A stretch of 64,000 bases of DNA, from the NCBI RefSeq assembly GCF_010093815.1, contig NW_022985561.1, forward strand, positions 500,045-564,044, written 5' to 3'. Position 1 is the stretch's first letter. Each line of letters opens with the position of its first letter. Made by a program: the position numbers and the translations under genes. The notes under the pieces were generated by a model. That model worked only from the letters and a program-made list of their open reading frames with translations, made no database searches and was not told the origin of the DNA. Shown here in pieces: positions 53,355-64,000 of the stretch. This stretch comes from Pseudovirgaria hyperparasitica (Eukaryota; Ascomycota; Dothideomycetes; Acrospermales; Acrospermaceae).

Positions 53355-53922
53355 TCAAAACTCCCCAACCGTATAGTCAACAACAAGCACCCGCTCCACC
53401 ACCTCCCCGGCCCGCGCCTTGAACGCCGCATGCACCGGGTCCGCATTCACGTAGTAGTCCCGGTCTGCCAGGCTCTCGAACCCGACGATGAAGGCGTGTG
53501 TCATGCCGGCCTGGTGGGGTTGGGGTTAGTTGGTTAGTTAGTTGGGGGTGTTAGTATGTGTGTGGAAGAGGGCAAGAAAGGGGTAGGAAAGGGGGATGAG
53601 GGGATAGGAAAAGGGGATAAGGGGGGACAAGGTACTCACAGCAGCCCCCTCCTGCGAATTGTCCCGCCCGCCGTGCATCTCGGTGATGTACGGCTTGTTG
53701 CCTGCGCCCGCGGGGTCTTTGCAGGTGTGTTGGAGGGCGAGCATGTTTGTTACTATCTAGGGGCCGAGGGTGGGGTTAGAGGTTGGTTGGTTGTGTGTGT
53801 GTGTGTGTGTGTATGTTTTGGTGCAAGGCGGGATCAATGTATACAGTACTTACATCCTGCACTGCTTCTGGGCTAGCGGTAGGCTTGAACTTGAAGAGGA
53901 CGATGTGTTTTATTAGGCCCAC
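53355..53922 (-). CDS. Stress-response A/B barrel (Dabb) domain protein, apparent GTG start
   Basis: Three exons: 53922-53854, 53756-53640 and 53510-53355, 113 residues, the usual Dabb length. Dabb proteins are small dimeric alpha/beta-barrel proteins; fungal members include aldehyde- or cyclase-related pathway proteins and stress proteins. Seen here: GLIKHIVLFKFKPTASPEAVQD, NMLALQHTCKD, PYITEMHGGRDNSQEG, GMTHAFIVGFESLADRDYYVNADPVHAAFKA and a VLVVDYTVGEF end, all family blocks. Introns 53853-53757 and 53639-53511 keep the frame. The codon where relatives have the starting Met is GTG (53922-53920), and I find no in-frame ATG upstream that fits. Either a non-AUG start, an unseen upstream exon, a sequence error or start loss. 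Confidence 0.85.
53792..53812. repeat. TG dinucleotide repeat
   Basis: About ten TG units within intron 1 of the Dabb gene. Confidence 0.9.
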
Positions 53923-54590
53923 TTTTGGGGATATTGTGGTTTTGATAGTGAGGTGTGGGATTTGCGAAGGAGGGAGTTATTGTTTTTCGGTGCGATGGAT
54001 GATGGAAGGGTGAGGGTGAGAGGGTTGTTATAGGGGGTTTTGGGATAGGGGGTTGTGGAGGGTATTGTGTGTGTGGATGATGTGAGGGGGTCTAGACTGT
54101 GGGAGGGCGCCGTCGGAGTTGAGGGTTGTGGAAATGGGATATTAGATGGTTTTAAGGTTCGGGGCTGGAGTGGGGTTGGGCTGGCACGGAGTGTGTTTTT
54201 TGTCTACGCCGCACGTGGAAGGAGTTACGTTTGAGGGTATTGCACGTTGTCTGGTTTGTTGGTTAAGTTTGTTAATTGACTGGTCTTGTTTGGAGCTTCC
54301 TTTGGGTGACTGCTTTGAAGATCATGGCGATGTATTGACTGGTAATTACGAGTATGAATTGACGACCGCGCATATCTCGTAGCGCCTTCCACCAAGGTTC
54401 TTGAAGCATTGTCATTATCGCGAACGCGCTGGTTGTGGCTCTTGCAACACCATTAAAGTGATATTGAATGGTACGATACTAACCCTTCCGTATCTGGAAA
54501 GAAGCTAGAGTGCCGAGCAGTACAACAACGTGTCGCGTCGATCCCGAATCAGATCGCCATCCCGCAAAGTCGACAAACTTAGTCGACACG
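53923..54590. other. Divergent spacer, promoter of the NB-ARC gene
   Basis: About 670 nt; the left half is G/T-rich on the + strand (gggtgagggtgag type). It contains no ATG that would extend the Dabb frame. No motif named. Confidence 0.5.
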
Positions 54591-56925
54591 ATGCAGCTTT
54601 TCAGAAAAACGCATAACGCAGAAGCGACCGCTTCAGCAAACCGCCAAAACCTCGTTCTCCCGGACAACTTGCCTTGCTATATGATTCCGTACGGTCGGAA
54701 CCTCAAGTTCTATGGCAGGGAAGCGGAACTCGACGAGATCAAGACCGTCCTTGATCCAACGCCACAGAGCGATGATCTCAAAGTGCTTTCGATTTGCGGC
54801 CTCGGCGGAGTTGGCAAAACACAACTTGCTCTGCAGTATGCAAATACGATGATGGAGTCGTATGACGCGGTAGCTTGGATACCTGCCGATACACAGGCCA
54901 TACTTGTCCGGGCACTCGCCATGTTCGCTGCGAAGCTAGGTCTGATGAAAGACGGCAGCGAGGACGATCTACAGGCTGTTCAGAAGGTTCGAGACTGGCT
55001 TAGCACCGCCGGAAGGAGGGTTCTGCTCGTCTTTGATAATCTTGAGGACGTGCAGATACTGAGTCAGGTCTGGCCATGGGCTGGGAATGGATCTTTCATT
55101 ATAACGACTCGCTCGCCGGCAGTCGCATCGGGACGAGCCAGGTGTGTATTGCACCTGAAGTCATTCGAGACGAGTACAGCAGTAAAGGTGTTGAATGAAT
55201 TGACTGGCATTCAAGCTCTTGAAGAGAGCGAGAAGCAAGCTGCGATTGAGATCTGCCAGTCAATCGGCGGACTACCTCTAGCGATAGTCCACATGAGTTC
55301 CTTCATACAGGACCGTGGCTCCACCTACGAAGAGTTTCTAGATTTGTTCAAGAAGCACGCAGAAAGGATCCTTGCCAGCTCTCAGACTCAGGTCGATTAC
55401 GATCATACTCTGTATACTGTATGGGACTCGTCAATGCAGTCCCTATCTACCAACGCAAAGACACTACTCAGCCTTCTCTCCTTTTTCGATCCCAACGCAA
55501 TTCCAGAACGGTTTTTGACGAACCCCCAAAATCAAATTACTGATCCGCGGTTTGAGTTCTTGAGTGATGACTTCGCGTAAGCTCGCTTCTGAATGTGTGT
55601 AAAAGTTTCACTGACATACGTCGCAGCTTCGGCGATGCCGTCTCAGAGTTGATCACCAAGGCGTCCCTTGTCGACAGACTGACCTCAGCGAAGTCAATCT
55701 CCATGAATCGTCTTGTCAAGATTGTCTCTTCAGTACGAGTGCCAGAAGAAGAGCGCACAGTGTATTTCAATACCACGATCCAAATGCTGTCTAACGCATT
55801 CCCGAACACTTGGGACAGCAGAGTAGATCAACAAGGCCATGGATTCCAGTCATGGGAGACCTGTAGTGCTGTTGTTGCACACGTTTCCTCGCTCATGGTA
55901 CTGCAGGAACAGTATGGCTTGGAAGCGACGAACACAGAAGCCTTTGCAGAGCTTGTATTCCGTATTGGCACGTAAGTCAACTAGCCTCCAGTAACAGCTC
56001 AACTCCCAGGATACTTACGCTCAAGTGTAGATACTTGTGGGAGAGTGAGCAGCCCCTGACTGCCAAGACGTTCTTTGAATATGGCCTGCACTTGGGTATT
56101 GACCCTGAGAGTCGAGTGTACGCCCATGTGTACCGCTTACTAGGTCACATTGCCCTCGACATCGCACAGCCCAGAGCCGCCCTTGCAGCATACCAGAGAG
56201 CATATGAAGTAACAGAGCTTCTCGATGGGCCCGAGTCCATCGCCGTCGGCGAAGTCTTAGATTCACTGGCATGCAGCTGCGCAGAAATCGGCGACGTACT
56301 CAGAGCTCGCGCATATCTCGAACGATCAGACGAGATCAACCAAGCACAAAACGGTCGAACTTCGAGCCGCACACAGGCCATCTTCGCACTCGCGTACCTA
56401 CGCGGCCACGAACCAGAGGAAGCATTGGATGCGTTAAATCTGTGTTGGAGACTCCAGGGTAAGACTGGAAAGGAGATTAAGTACTCCCAATATCCAAAAC
56501 ATGCCGGGGACATCGTTCTTTATGCACGTATCAAATTCGCTCTGGGCCAGAAAGACGAGGCACGACAACTAGTGTTGAGGTCAATTGAGATGCGCCGAGG
56601 CATATTCAGTTCTAAAGGACCCCGTGTCGCAGATTCGCTCTTCATCCTGGCGAGGATGTTAGAGGATGAAGCAGAGGAAAACGCCGCGGCGAAGATGTAT
56701 CGCGAGATTATCGACATGAATTGCGGTTCTGCGGAAATGAAGGGCCATCTCGCCCGCAGTCTTTGGTTTCTTGCTGGAGTAGAGGGGCGTCTAGGGAGAG
56801 CAGACTATGCGAGTGATCTAAGAAAACTTGCAAATGAAGAGCGAGCAAAGATCATGGGTCGAGAACATCTTGACGAGGACACAGATGAGGCTTTCATGAG
56901 TCTGGTCGGATGGATGCTTTGGTGA
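54591..56925 (+). CDS. NB-ARC / TPR protein (fungal NLR-like)
   Basis: Three exons: 54591-55576, 55627-55971 and 56031-56925, 741 residues. NLR-like fungal STAND proteins sense non-self or stress and may trigger cell death. The NB-ARC domain spans about 40-340: FYGREAELDEI, P-loop GLGGVGKTQLALQYA near 75, Walker B RRVLLVFDNLED, FIITTRSPA, and GGLPLAIVHMSSFI. A winged-helix-like part follows (SLLSFFDPNAIPERFL). Residues 440-720 hold helical repeats of TPR type (LAAYQRAYEVTELLDGP, AEIGDVLRARAYLERSDEI, GQKDEARQLVLRSIEMR). Only about 45 residues precede the nucleotide-binding domain, so no effector domain is visible. Introns 55577-55626 and 55972-56030 restore DDFA-FGDAV and RIGT-YLWES. The open frame extends upstream of 54591 but without an ATG. 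Confidence 0.9.
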
Positions 56926-57241
56926 GGGTTTTGTATGTCTGTAGACATTATAGAAACGTCATTCATACTATGCAGAATCGACCCAACGCAATCATACCGT
57001 AAGTCTCAATTACAGGAGATCTTCAAACGCGACCTGGACCATATAGTACATATTATTCTTGGTGAAGCCGACCTACCAGCACATGGAAACGCCAAGACGC
57101 TAGTATTTATCAAGCTAGTGGGCTTAAGCGAAACTTCGCGCACCATTTTGAGTCGCACCTCAACTCGTTCAAGACGACTACCAACGAAGCGACGAAGCGC
57201 CCCGACAATTCCGGCACGATTTTAACTCATATATCGCAGAA
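56926..57241. promoter_or_regulatory. Promoter of RPL23
   Basis: 316 nt between the NB-ARC gene and the ribosomal protein gene. It should hold the ribosomal promoter. No named motif identified. Confidence 0.45.
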
Positions 57242-57988
57242 ATGTCTTCAAAAAGAGGGTATGTTGCTCCAACCCAGCTCTCAAGAGCTCACCGAGAATA
57301 CTATGGCAAAAGACTGACATTAAAAACAGTCGCGGTTCCTCCTCCGGTAACAAGCTCAAGATGACGCTTGGTCTGCCAGTGTATGTCCCCGAGATTCTCG
57401 ATTTCGCCTGTCCCATAACTCCATATACCTGAAGAGGCGGATAGAAGTTTTTCAAAAGTTGAATATCGGCTAATGTTTTTACAGCGGTGCCGTCATGAAC
57501 TGCTGCGACAACTCCGGTGCCCGCAACTTGTACATCATCTCCGTGAAGGGTATCGGTGCGCGCTTGAACAGACTTCCTGCTGGTGGTGTGGGTGACATGG
57601 TCATGGCCACTGTCAAGAAGGGAAAGCCCGAATTGCGAAAGAAGGTCATGCCCGCAGTCATCGTCAGGCAAAGCAAGCCGTGGAGGAGAGCGGACGGTGT
57701 CTTCCTCTACTTCGAAGATAACGCTGGTGTGGTAAGTTGATACTCAAGAAATAGTCGGACACAGGACCCTCGAGGCAACCTGGAGAGAACGGCTATCGAG
57801 GGAACACAACCGCTGACATGTCGACAGATTGTCAACCCGAAAGGTGAAATGAAGGGATCTGCCATCACTGGACCTGTAGGAAAGGAAGCTGCCGAGCTGT
57901 GGCCAGTAAGTCAAAACTATCTCATGACTTTGTATCAATCTAACCTATCTTGCAGCGTATTGCCAGTAACTCAGGTGTGGTGATGTGA
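57242..57988 (+). CDS. RPL23: 60S ribosomal protein L23 (uL14)
   Basis: Five exons: 57242-57258, 57330-57380, 57485-57731, 57828-57905 and 57956-57988, 141 residues. uL14 sits at the subunit interface of the large ribosomal subunit. The spliced sequence is highly conserved: [108 protein letters not shown], and the end [12 protein letters not shown]. Introns of 71, 104, 96 and 50 nt are longer and more numerous than in neighbouring genes, which is usual for fungal ribosomal genes. Identity is beyond doubt. Confidence 0.98.
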
Positions 57989-58391
57989 GCTTTGGTATTT
58001 CCCTGTTGATGTTCTTTATGAGGTTATCCGGGCATGCGCTACATGCATTTGGTGTCACGGACATGGGGTAGACTTTTGCTATAAAGAAGCAAGAGACCAA
58101 ACCAAATCAAGCAAATAAATCAATTAGTCCAACACTCTGGAACCTGCGGACTGGAACGTGAACGGGAAATGACGTATTGACGAATATTGCTGATATCAAC
58201 TGAGGTGCTATACCGTGATGTCAACCCGTGTGATTATGCATTCGTATCGCTGTTGAGATCATGGCGGCTACGGCTGAGGCACGCAAGGCTGAGGGCGCGA
58301 ACAAGAACGCCCCACCGAGGGCCGCCCCTGAGTTTACCCAGCACTCTTTTCTTGAATCGCGTCGCTCTTCCGCCAACACCACAATGTCTTG
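57989..58391. promoter_or_regulatory. Spacer and leader of the TED1-like gene
   Basis: 403 nt; it contains an upstream open frame (58261-58392) described separately. Confidence 0.5.
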
Positions 58392-58392
58392 A
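58261..58392 (+). promoter_or_regulatory. 43-codon upstream ORF overlapping the next start (TGATG)
   Basis: Frame from ATG at 58261 to TGA at 58390-58392; the last base of the stop is the first base of the ATG of the TED1-like gene. It encodes an Ala/Arg/Asn-rich peptide starting MAATAEARKAEG. It could regulate translation by reinitiation, or be the real N terminus joined by an unseen splice. Confidence 0.45.
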
Positions 58393-60013
58393 TGCAAAAG
58401 TCCGTACTTTTACTCCGGCTCGTCCGGGTTCTATTTCCTCTTTCTGTTATTGGCACCGTGTATATTTACTTTTACCCTTTCTTCCACAAATGTCACTTCC
58501 CCGAGCCGTGGACCGCGCCCGACTGGAACGAGCAATGCGCCCACTATGTACGAGAACCACATATAGCACCCTTCCGACTCCTTGCACTTGGTGACCCGCA
58601 GCTCGAAGGAGACAGTTCCCTTCCTGGCGGTGCTATCGAGCCACCTCCCAGCATACCTTCTATATGGCGCGACACGTTGGGCTTGAGTGAGGAGCCACGC
58701 GCATGGGTTGACATACTTCAATACGACATTCCCGACCTGTTCGTGAAATGGCGGAAACAGATAGATCTCTTCGGCAACGACTTCTACCTCGCACATCAGT
58801 ATCGCACCATGCGTTGGTGGACGCGCCCATCCCACATATCCGTGCTAGGGGACCTCCTTGGGAGTCAGTGGAGTACGGACGAGGAGTATGAAAGTCGATC
58901 GCAAAGGTTTTGGAATAGAGTCTTTAAGGGAGGACTCAAGGTTTCAACAGACATCACTTCACCGAATGAGACAACGGGCAGAGTGGAGGTGCTGGGGGAC
59001 GACGTGCTTTGGGAACAACGGCTCATCAATATTGTGGGCAATCATGATGTTGGGTAAGTCCGCAGGTGACTAGAATACATGTCACATAGCGCTGACAGAG
59101 AATTAGATACGCCGGCGATCTGGATGAAACTAGAGTCGATCGGTTTGAAAGAGCGTTCGGCCAAGTTAATTGGGACATACGCTTTGAACTGCCGCAGTTC
59201 TCTTTAACGAACCTGAATCTAAATGAAACGACAGAAAAGATACCGTCGCTGCATATAATCGTCCTGAACTCCATGAACCTCGATGGACCGGTACTATCGG
59301 AGAAGCTACAAGGAGACACTTACAAGTTCATCAACGATGTCATAAGTTCCAGATCCGCTCCAGTTGAGGATCATACATCCGCCACACTACTGCTCACTCA
59401 TATACCGCTGCACAAAGAAGACGGCGTCTGCATTGACGGGCCATTCTTCGACTACTTCCCATCAGAAGAAGGCGGGGGGATAAGAGAACAAAACCATCTT
59501 AGTGAACATGGAACCAAATCGGTGCTCCAGGGAATCTTCGGTCTCAGTGGGAACAAAGGAGCTCCCGGCAATGGCCTGGGCCGAAACGGTCTCATAGTAA
59601 ACGGACATGATCACGAAGGTTGCGACGTATGGCATAGCATTCGCTATGGGGAGGAATCATGGCGAGCGGAGCGGTATCCGCCCGCGCAGAACACGAGTGA
59701 ATCAATGTCCTTACCTGGCATCCGCGAAGTCAATCCCGGTCTTCGCGAGATCACACTCCGAAGCATGATGGGGGAGTTTGGTGGCTATGCAGGCTTGCTT
59801 AGTGCATGGTACGATCCGGGAGCTGGCAAATGGGAGTTTGCCTTTGACTACTGTAGCATGGGCATTCAGCACTACTGGTGGGCGATTCATATTGTGGACA
59901 TCGTCACCATTATTTGTATTCTCGCCATCATCCCTGTCCGGCTCTTAGAGCGATTGCCAGACGGAAATGAAGGAGCGAGGCATAGGGGAGAGAAAGCTAT
60001 GAAGCGCGATTAG
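58392..60013 (+). CDS. TED1: Membrane metallophosphoesterase, Ted1/Cdc1/PGAP5 family
   Basis: Two exons: 58392-59053 and 59107-60013, 522 residues. Ted1/PGAP5 enzymes remodel GPI anchors in the ER by removing ethanolamine phosphate, which allows cargo exit; Cdc1 is a paralogue. One span is at the N terminus (LVRVLFPLSVIGTVYIYFY) and one near the C terminus (WAIHIVDIVTIICILAIIPV), leaving a lumenal catalytic domain. The binuclear metal motifs are present: LALGDPQLEGD, VLGDLLGSQW, IVGNHDVGY, LLLTHIPLHK and VNGHDHEGCDVW. The intron 59054-59106 (GTAAGT to ATTAG) restores GNHDVG-YAGDLD. Distinguishing Ted1 from Cdc1 is uncertain; the GDPQLEGD form and length fit Ted1-like proteins. Confidence 0.85.
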
Positions 60014-60537
60014 AAACAAATTGTCCCAAGTAATGAACAAACAAAAGATATGTGGTTCTGCATTGTACGTGCTAATTGACTTGCGAAATCGATTCGGGAC
60101 TTTTAAGCAAAGTGACATTTTAATACCGATCGTTTTCAGGGACCCTCTATAACCTTGGCAAGGCTGCAGATGCTTGCCAAGGATTATGTAATGAAGCGCC
60201 GCGACTTGATTATCTTCAACTAGGTAAAGTTTCACACGCGATTCCGTCGTTCGCCATCACCACCTCCACCTCCACCTCTACCATCGTTCTTCTTCGCGCG
60301 TGGAACTTTGGGTCGCAGAGGCTGGAACCATCTTAACAACTATCTAGCTACTGCGTGGGCAGTTTAGTTGGTGTGAGCTGCTACCGCCGCGTGGACTCAA
60401 TCGCCTCCTCGCGAGCACCGTTGTGCTATCAAGGACGACTTATACTTGTCCACGAGTGGTGCGCATCTGCTGCCACGCAGAACCGACCTCTCCGCCGGCT
60501 TGACGAAACAACCTGAAATCCGAATATCACGAACACG
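60014..60537. promoter_or_regulatory. Spacer and promoter of PRP8
   Basis: 524 nt; it includes a CACCTCCACCTCCACCTC pyrimidine-rich repeat near 60260. No other motif named. Confidence 0.5.
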
Positions 60538-63500
60538 ATGTCTGGGCCACCACCACCGCCCCCTCCGCCCTTCGGTGCTTGGGCGCCTCCACCACCACCC
60601 CCTTCTTTTGGACCTCCAGCTGTGGGAGCACCACCACCTCCTCCAGGCTTGCCCCCAGCACAATCCGCTGCCGATCTGAAATTTGCGCAAAAGAAGAAGG
60701 AATGGCTACGGTACCAGCGCCAGAGGTTTGGTGAGAAGAGACGGGCTGGGGCTGTTGAGTTCCCAAAGGTCGACACACCACCAGAAATGCTGCGCAAAGC
60801 ATTCAAGGACATAGGTGATGTGTCTCAAAAGAAGTTTGACAAAGACAAGCGGGCTTACCTTGGAGCCCTGAAGTTCATGCCGCACGCGGTCTTGAAGCTA
60901 CTTGAGAATATGCCAATGCCATGGGAGGACAGGCGCTATGTCAAGGTGCTTTATCACGTCAATGGATGTCTCACCATCGTCAATGAGGTACCTCGGGTCA
61001 TCCAACCAGTCTTTCATGCTCAATGGGCAAGCATGTGGGTGACAATGAGACGCGAGAAGCGGGACAGACGACACTTCCGACGCATGCGTTTCCCTCCCTT
61101 CGACGATGAAGAACCACCAATCAATTTCTCTGAGAACATAGAAGATATCACGGATCCACAAGAGCCGGTACAAATGGAACTTGACGGAGAGGAGGACGCC
61201 GAGGTCGTGGACTGGTTCTACGAGCACCGACCTCTTGCTGAAAGCGAACACACCAATGGCCCAAGTTATAGGAAGTGGCACATGAGCATTCGACAAATGG
61301 CCACACTCTACCGCTTAAGTCATCAGCTACTAAGTGATGTTGTCGATAAGAATTACTATCATATGTTTGATCTCAAGTCATTCTACACCGCGAAAGCACT
61401 GAACGTTGCGATTCCTGGTGGGCCGCGCTTTGAGCCTCTGTACAAAGATATCGATCCGAATGACGAAGATTTTGGGGAGTTCAACGCCATAGACCGTATC
61501 ATCTTTCGTCAACCAGTTCGAACCGAATACCGAGTAACCTTTCCTTATCTATATAATTCTCTGCCCCGCAGTGTCAAGATTGCTTGGTATGCTCACCCGC
61601 AAACCGTCTATATCAAAGCAAACGATCCGGCTTTGCCGGCCTTCTACTTCGACCCCGCTATCAACCCAATCTCGTCCCGCTCTGTTGCGCCGAAGAACCT
61701 AACTGTGAGCCACGAAGATGAGGTATTTGGTAAGGGCAACAACGAGGATGATGAGTTTGAGCTACCAAACGAACTTGAGCCGTTTATGTCCGAAGAATCA
61801 GAATATACCGAAGATACAGCCGATGCCATCATGCTATGGTGGGCACCATATCCATTTGACCGTCGCTCGGGAAATATGGTGCGTGCCGAAGATGTCCCCT
61901 TGATCAAGCAATGGTACCTGGAGCATTCGCCTCGTGAAGGACCGGTCAAGACGCGTGTATCATACCAGAAACTGCTTAAAAGTTACGTCTTGAACGAGCT
62001 TCACACTCGCCCACCAAAAGCGATGAACAAGCAGAACCTCATGCGGACTCTGAAGTCTACAAAGTTCTTCCAACAGACGACACTAGACTGGCTGGAAGCC
62101 GGCCTTCAAGTTTGTAGGCAAGGCTACAATATGTTGAATCTACTCATTCACAGGAAGAACCTGACCTACCTGCATTTGGATTACAATTTCAATCTCAAGC
62201 CGATTAAGACGTTGACGACGAAGGAGCGAAAGAAGTCAAGGTTTGGCAATGCTTTCCACCTGATGAGAGAGATTCTTCGATTGACGAAATTGATCGTGGA
62301 CGCGAATGTGCAGTATCGTTTGGGCAATATTGATGCATTCCAACTTGCCGACGGCATTCTCTACGCCTTCAATCATGTTGGTCAGCTTACGGGTATGTAC
62401 CGGTATAAGTACAAGCTTATGCACCAAATCAGATCTTGTAAGGACCTGAAGCATATCATATACCACCGCTTCAACAGTGGACCGGTTGGAAAAGGACCTG
62501 GGTGTGGATTCTGGGCCCCAGCTTGGAGAGTTTGGTTGTTCTTCATGCGGGGTATCATTCCGTTGCTTGAACGATGGCTCGGAAATCTGCTGTCTCGTCA
62601 ATTTGAAGGTCGTCATAGCAAAGGCGTTGCGAAGACGGTTACCAAGCAGCGCGTTGAATCTCACTTCGATTTGGAATTGCGTGCGTCTGTCATGGCGGAC
62701 CTCGTCGACATGATGCCCGAAGGCATCAAGCAAAACAAGATTCATCTGATCTTGCAACATTTATCGGAAGCTTGGCGATGTTGGAAAAGTAATATTCCTT
62801 GGAAGGTCCCTGGCCTACCGGCACCAATCGAGAATGTTATCCTGAGATATGTAAAGAGCAAGGCAGACTGGTGGGTTTCAGTGGCCCACTATAATCGTGA
62901 GAGAATCCGGCGCGGAGCGACGGTCGATAAGACGGTTGCGAAGAAGAATCTAGGGAGACTTACCAGACTGTGGCTCAAAGCTGAACAGGAGCGCCAGCAC
63001 AACTACATGAAAGATGGCCCGTACGTGTCCTCAGAGGAAGCTGTTGCGATATACACGACAACAGTACATTGGCTGGAGTCGCGAAAGTTCCAACCGATAC
63101 CGTTCCCTTCAGTGTCGTACAAGCACGATACAAAGATGTTGATTCTGGCCCTAGAGCGCCTTCGTGAGGCTTACTCCGTTAAGGGACGACTCAACCAAAG
63201 CCAGAGAGAGGAGTTGGCTTTGATCGAACAAGCTTATGACTCGCCTGGCACGACCTTGGCACGAATCAAGCGTTTCTTACTGACACAGAGAGCGTTCAAG
63301 GAAGTCGGGATTGATATGAACGACAATTATAGCACAATCAACCCTGTCTATGACGTCGAGCCCATTGAGAAGATCACAGATGCATACCTGGATCAGTATT
63401 TGTGGTACCAAGCAGATCAGCGCCAACTGTTCCCACCATGGATCAAGCCTTCTGACTCGGAAGTTCCACCGCTTCTGGTGTACAAGTGGGCTCAAGCAGT

Positions 63501-64000
63501 GAACAATCTTGACAAGGTTTGGGAACACGAAAATGGCGAGACAAACGTGCTCATTGAGACTCAACTGTCCAAAGTCTATGAGAAGATTGATCTGACCCTT
63601 CTCAATCGCTTGCTTCGTCTCATCATGGATCACAATTTGGCAGACTACATCACTGCAAAGAATAACGTGTTGCTCAACTACAAAGACATGAACCACGTCA
63701 ACAGCTATGGTTTGATCCGAGGTCTACAGTTTTCGGCCTTTGTCTTCCAGTACTACGGTCTCATCATCGATCTGCTCCTCCTAGGTCTGAAAAGAGCAAG
63801 CGATCTAGCTGGCCCGCCGAACAGCCCGAACGATTTCTTGCAATTCAGGGATCAGGCTACCGAAGTCAGACATCCAATCCGCATCTACACTCGCTACATT
63901 GATAAGATCTACATCTTCTTCAGATTCAGTGCCGATGAGTCGAAGGATCTGATTCAACGTTTCTTGACGGAACAGCCAGATCCCAATTTTGAAAACGTGA
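60538..64000 (+). CDS. PRP8: Pre-mRNA-splicing factor Prp8, N-terminal half (runs off the window)
   Basis: Open from ATG 60538 to the window edge without an intron, about 1154 of the roughly 2350 residues usual for Prp8. Prp8 is the core U5 snRNP protein that cradles the spliceosome active site. The start is proline-rich ([21 protein letters not shown]), as in other fungi, then [18 protein letters not shown]. Conserved blocks follow: [56 protein letters not shown], the near-invariant [71 protein letters not shown] and [21 protein letters not shown]. The visible end, [17 protein letters not shown], lies in the early reverse-transcriptase-like region. Intein-prone sites, if any, would lie beyond the window. 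Confidence 0.98.
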   Translation, partial: MSGPPPPPPPPFGAWAPPPPPPSFGPPAVGAPPPPPGLPPAQSAADLKFAQKKKEWLRYQRQRFGEKRRAGAVEFPKVDTPPEMLRKAFKDIGDVSQKKFDKDKRAYLGALKFMPHAVLKLLENMPMPWEDRRYVKVLYHVNGCLTIVNEVPRVIQPVFHAQWASMWVTMRREKRDRRHFRRMRFPPFDDEEPPINFSENIEDITDPQEPVQMELDGEEDAEVVDWFYEHRPLAESEHTNGPSYRKWHMSIRQMATLYRLSHQLLSDVVDKNYYHMFDLKSFYTAKALNVAIPGGPRFEPLYKDIDPNDEDFGEFNAIDRIIFRQPVRTEYRVTFPYLYNSLPRSVKIAWYAHPQTVYIKANDPALPAFYFDPAINPISSRSVAPKNLTVSHEDEVFGKGNNEDDEFELPNELEPFMSEESEYTEDTADAIMLWWAPYPFDRRSGNMVRAEDVPLIKQWYLEHSPREGPVKTRVSYQKLLKSYVLNELHTRPPKAMNKQNLMRTLKSTKFFQQTTLDWLEAGLQVCRQGYNMLNLLIHRKNLTYLHLDYNFNLKPIKTLTTKERKKSRFGNAFHLMREILRLTKLIVDANVQYRLGNIDAFQLADGILYAFNHVGQLTGMYRYKYKLMHQIRSCKDLKHIIYHRFNSGPVGKGPGCGFWAPAWRVWLFFMRGIIPLLERWLGNLLSRQFEGRHSKGVAKTVTKQRVESHFDLELRASVMADLVDMMPEGIKQNKIHLILQHLSEAWRCWKSNIPWKVPGLPAPIENVILRYVKSKADWWVSVAHYNRERIRRGATVDKTVAKKNLGRLTRLWLKAEQERQHNYMKDGPYVSSEEAVAIYTTTVHWLESRKFQPIPFPSVSYKHDTKMLILALERLREAYSVKGRLNQSQREELALIEQAYDSPGTTLARIKRFLLTQRAFKEVGIDMNDNYSTINPVYDVEPIEKITDAYLDQYLWYQADQRQLFPPWIKPSDSEVPPLLVYKWAQAVNNLDKVWEHENGETNVLIETQLSKVYEKIDLTLLNRLLRLIMDHNLADYITAKNNVLLNYKDMNHVNSYGLIRGLQFSAFVFQYYGLIIDLLLLGLKRASDLAGPPNSPNDFLQFRDQATEVRHPIRIYTRYIDKIYIFFRFSADESKDLIQRFLTEQPDPNFENV

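Noticed and set aside
60538-64000. Intein in PRP8
   Set aside because: The visible half reads continuously through conserved blocks with no insertion; the known fungal insertion sites lie further downstream.

Overview
The window is nuclear DNA of a filamentous ascomycete (Pezizomycotina). Genes carry one to four short introns of about 45-130 nt with CTAAC-like branch sites, and the set includes HET-domain, NB-ARC/TPR and hybrid NRPS-PKS genes, all typical of moulds. Dothideomycetes is my best guess at class, but the sequence alone does not prove it.

Layout. Positions 1-9216 are compact housekeeping: BET1 SNARE, APC15, an FAH-family hydrolase, IWS1/SPN1, the tiny TOM5, NUP57 and NDUFA8, mostly as convergent or divergent pairs with short spacers. 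Positions 9217-18000 are sparser: a large HET-domain protein with a membrane-spanning C terminus, a basic coiled-coil protein and two proteins I do not recognise. Positions 19181-35091 look like a biosynthetic gene cluster: a Zn2Cys6 regulator, a 2543-residue NRPS-PKS (A-T-KS-AT-KR-ACP-reductase), a threonine-aldolase-fold PLP enzyme and a monocarboxylate-type MFS transporter. Positions 35092-39675 are gene-free, AT-rich and repeat-bearing, with a decamer satellite interrupted by an assembly gap. From 39676 onward genes become dense again: a secreted LVIVD-type protein, proline dehydrogenase, malic enzyme, a Cys/Met-metabolism PLP enzyme, cyclophilin, epsin ENT3, a Dabb-domain protein, an NB-ARC/TPR receptor-like protein, RPL23 (uL14), a TED1/CDC1-type phosphoesterase, and the first half of PRP8, which runs off the right edge.

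How the genes work together. In the cluster, the megasynthase has the domain order of SwnK of swainsonine biosynthesis, but none of the other swn genes are present. The ten-residue adenylation code I read (D-I-L-Q-I-G-V-V-W-K) is close to the code remembered for glycine, and the adjacent enzyme belongs to the family that makes glycine from threonine. This suggests a self-contained system: precursor supply, one ketide extension, ketoreduction, aldehyde release and export, under a local regulator. CGG-N3-CCG-like palindromes occur in the megasynthase/aldolase intergenic region and just upstream of the regulator.

Other points of note are a Dabb gene that seems to begin with GTG, a 43-codon upstream ORF whose stop overlaps the start of the TED1-like gene (TGATG), a stop-free 54-nt intron in the Cys/Met enzyme, non-canonical splice donors (GCAAGT, GTCGGT), and a within-gene switch from C-ending to G-ending codons in at least four genes. 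All splice sites were placed by eye from protein continuity and are predictions.
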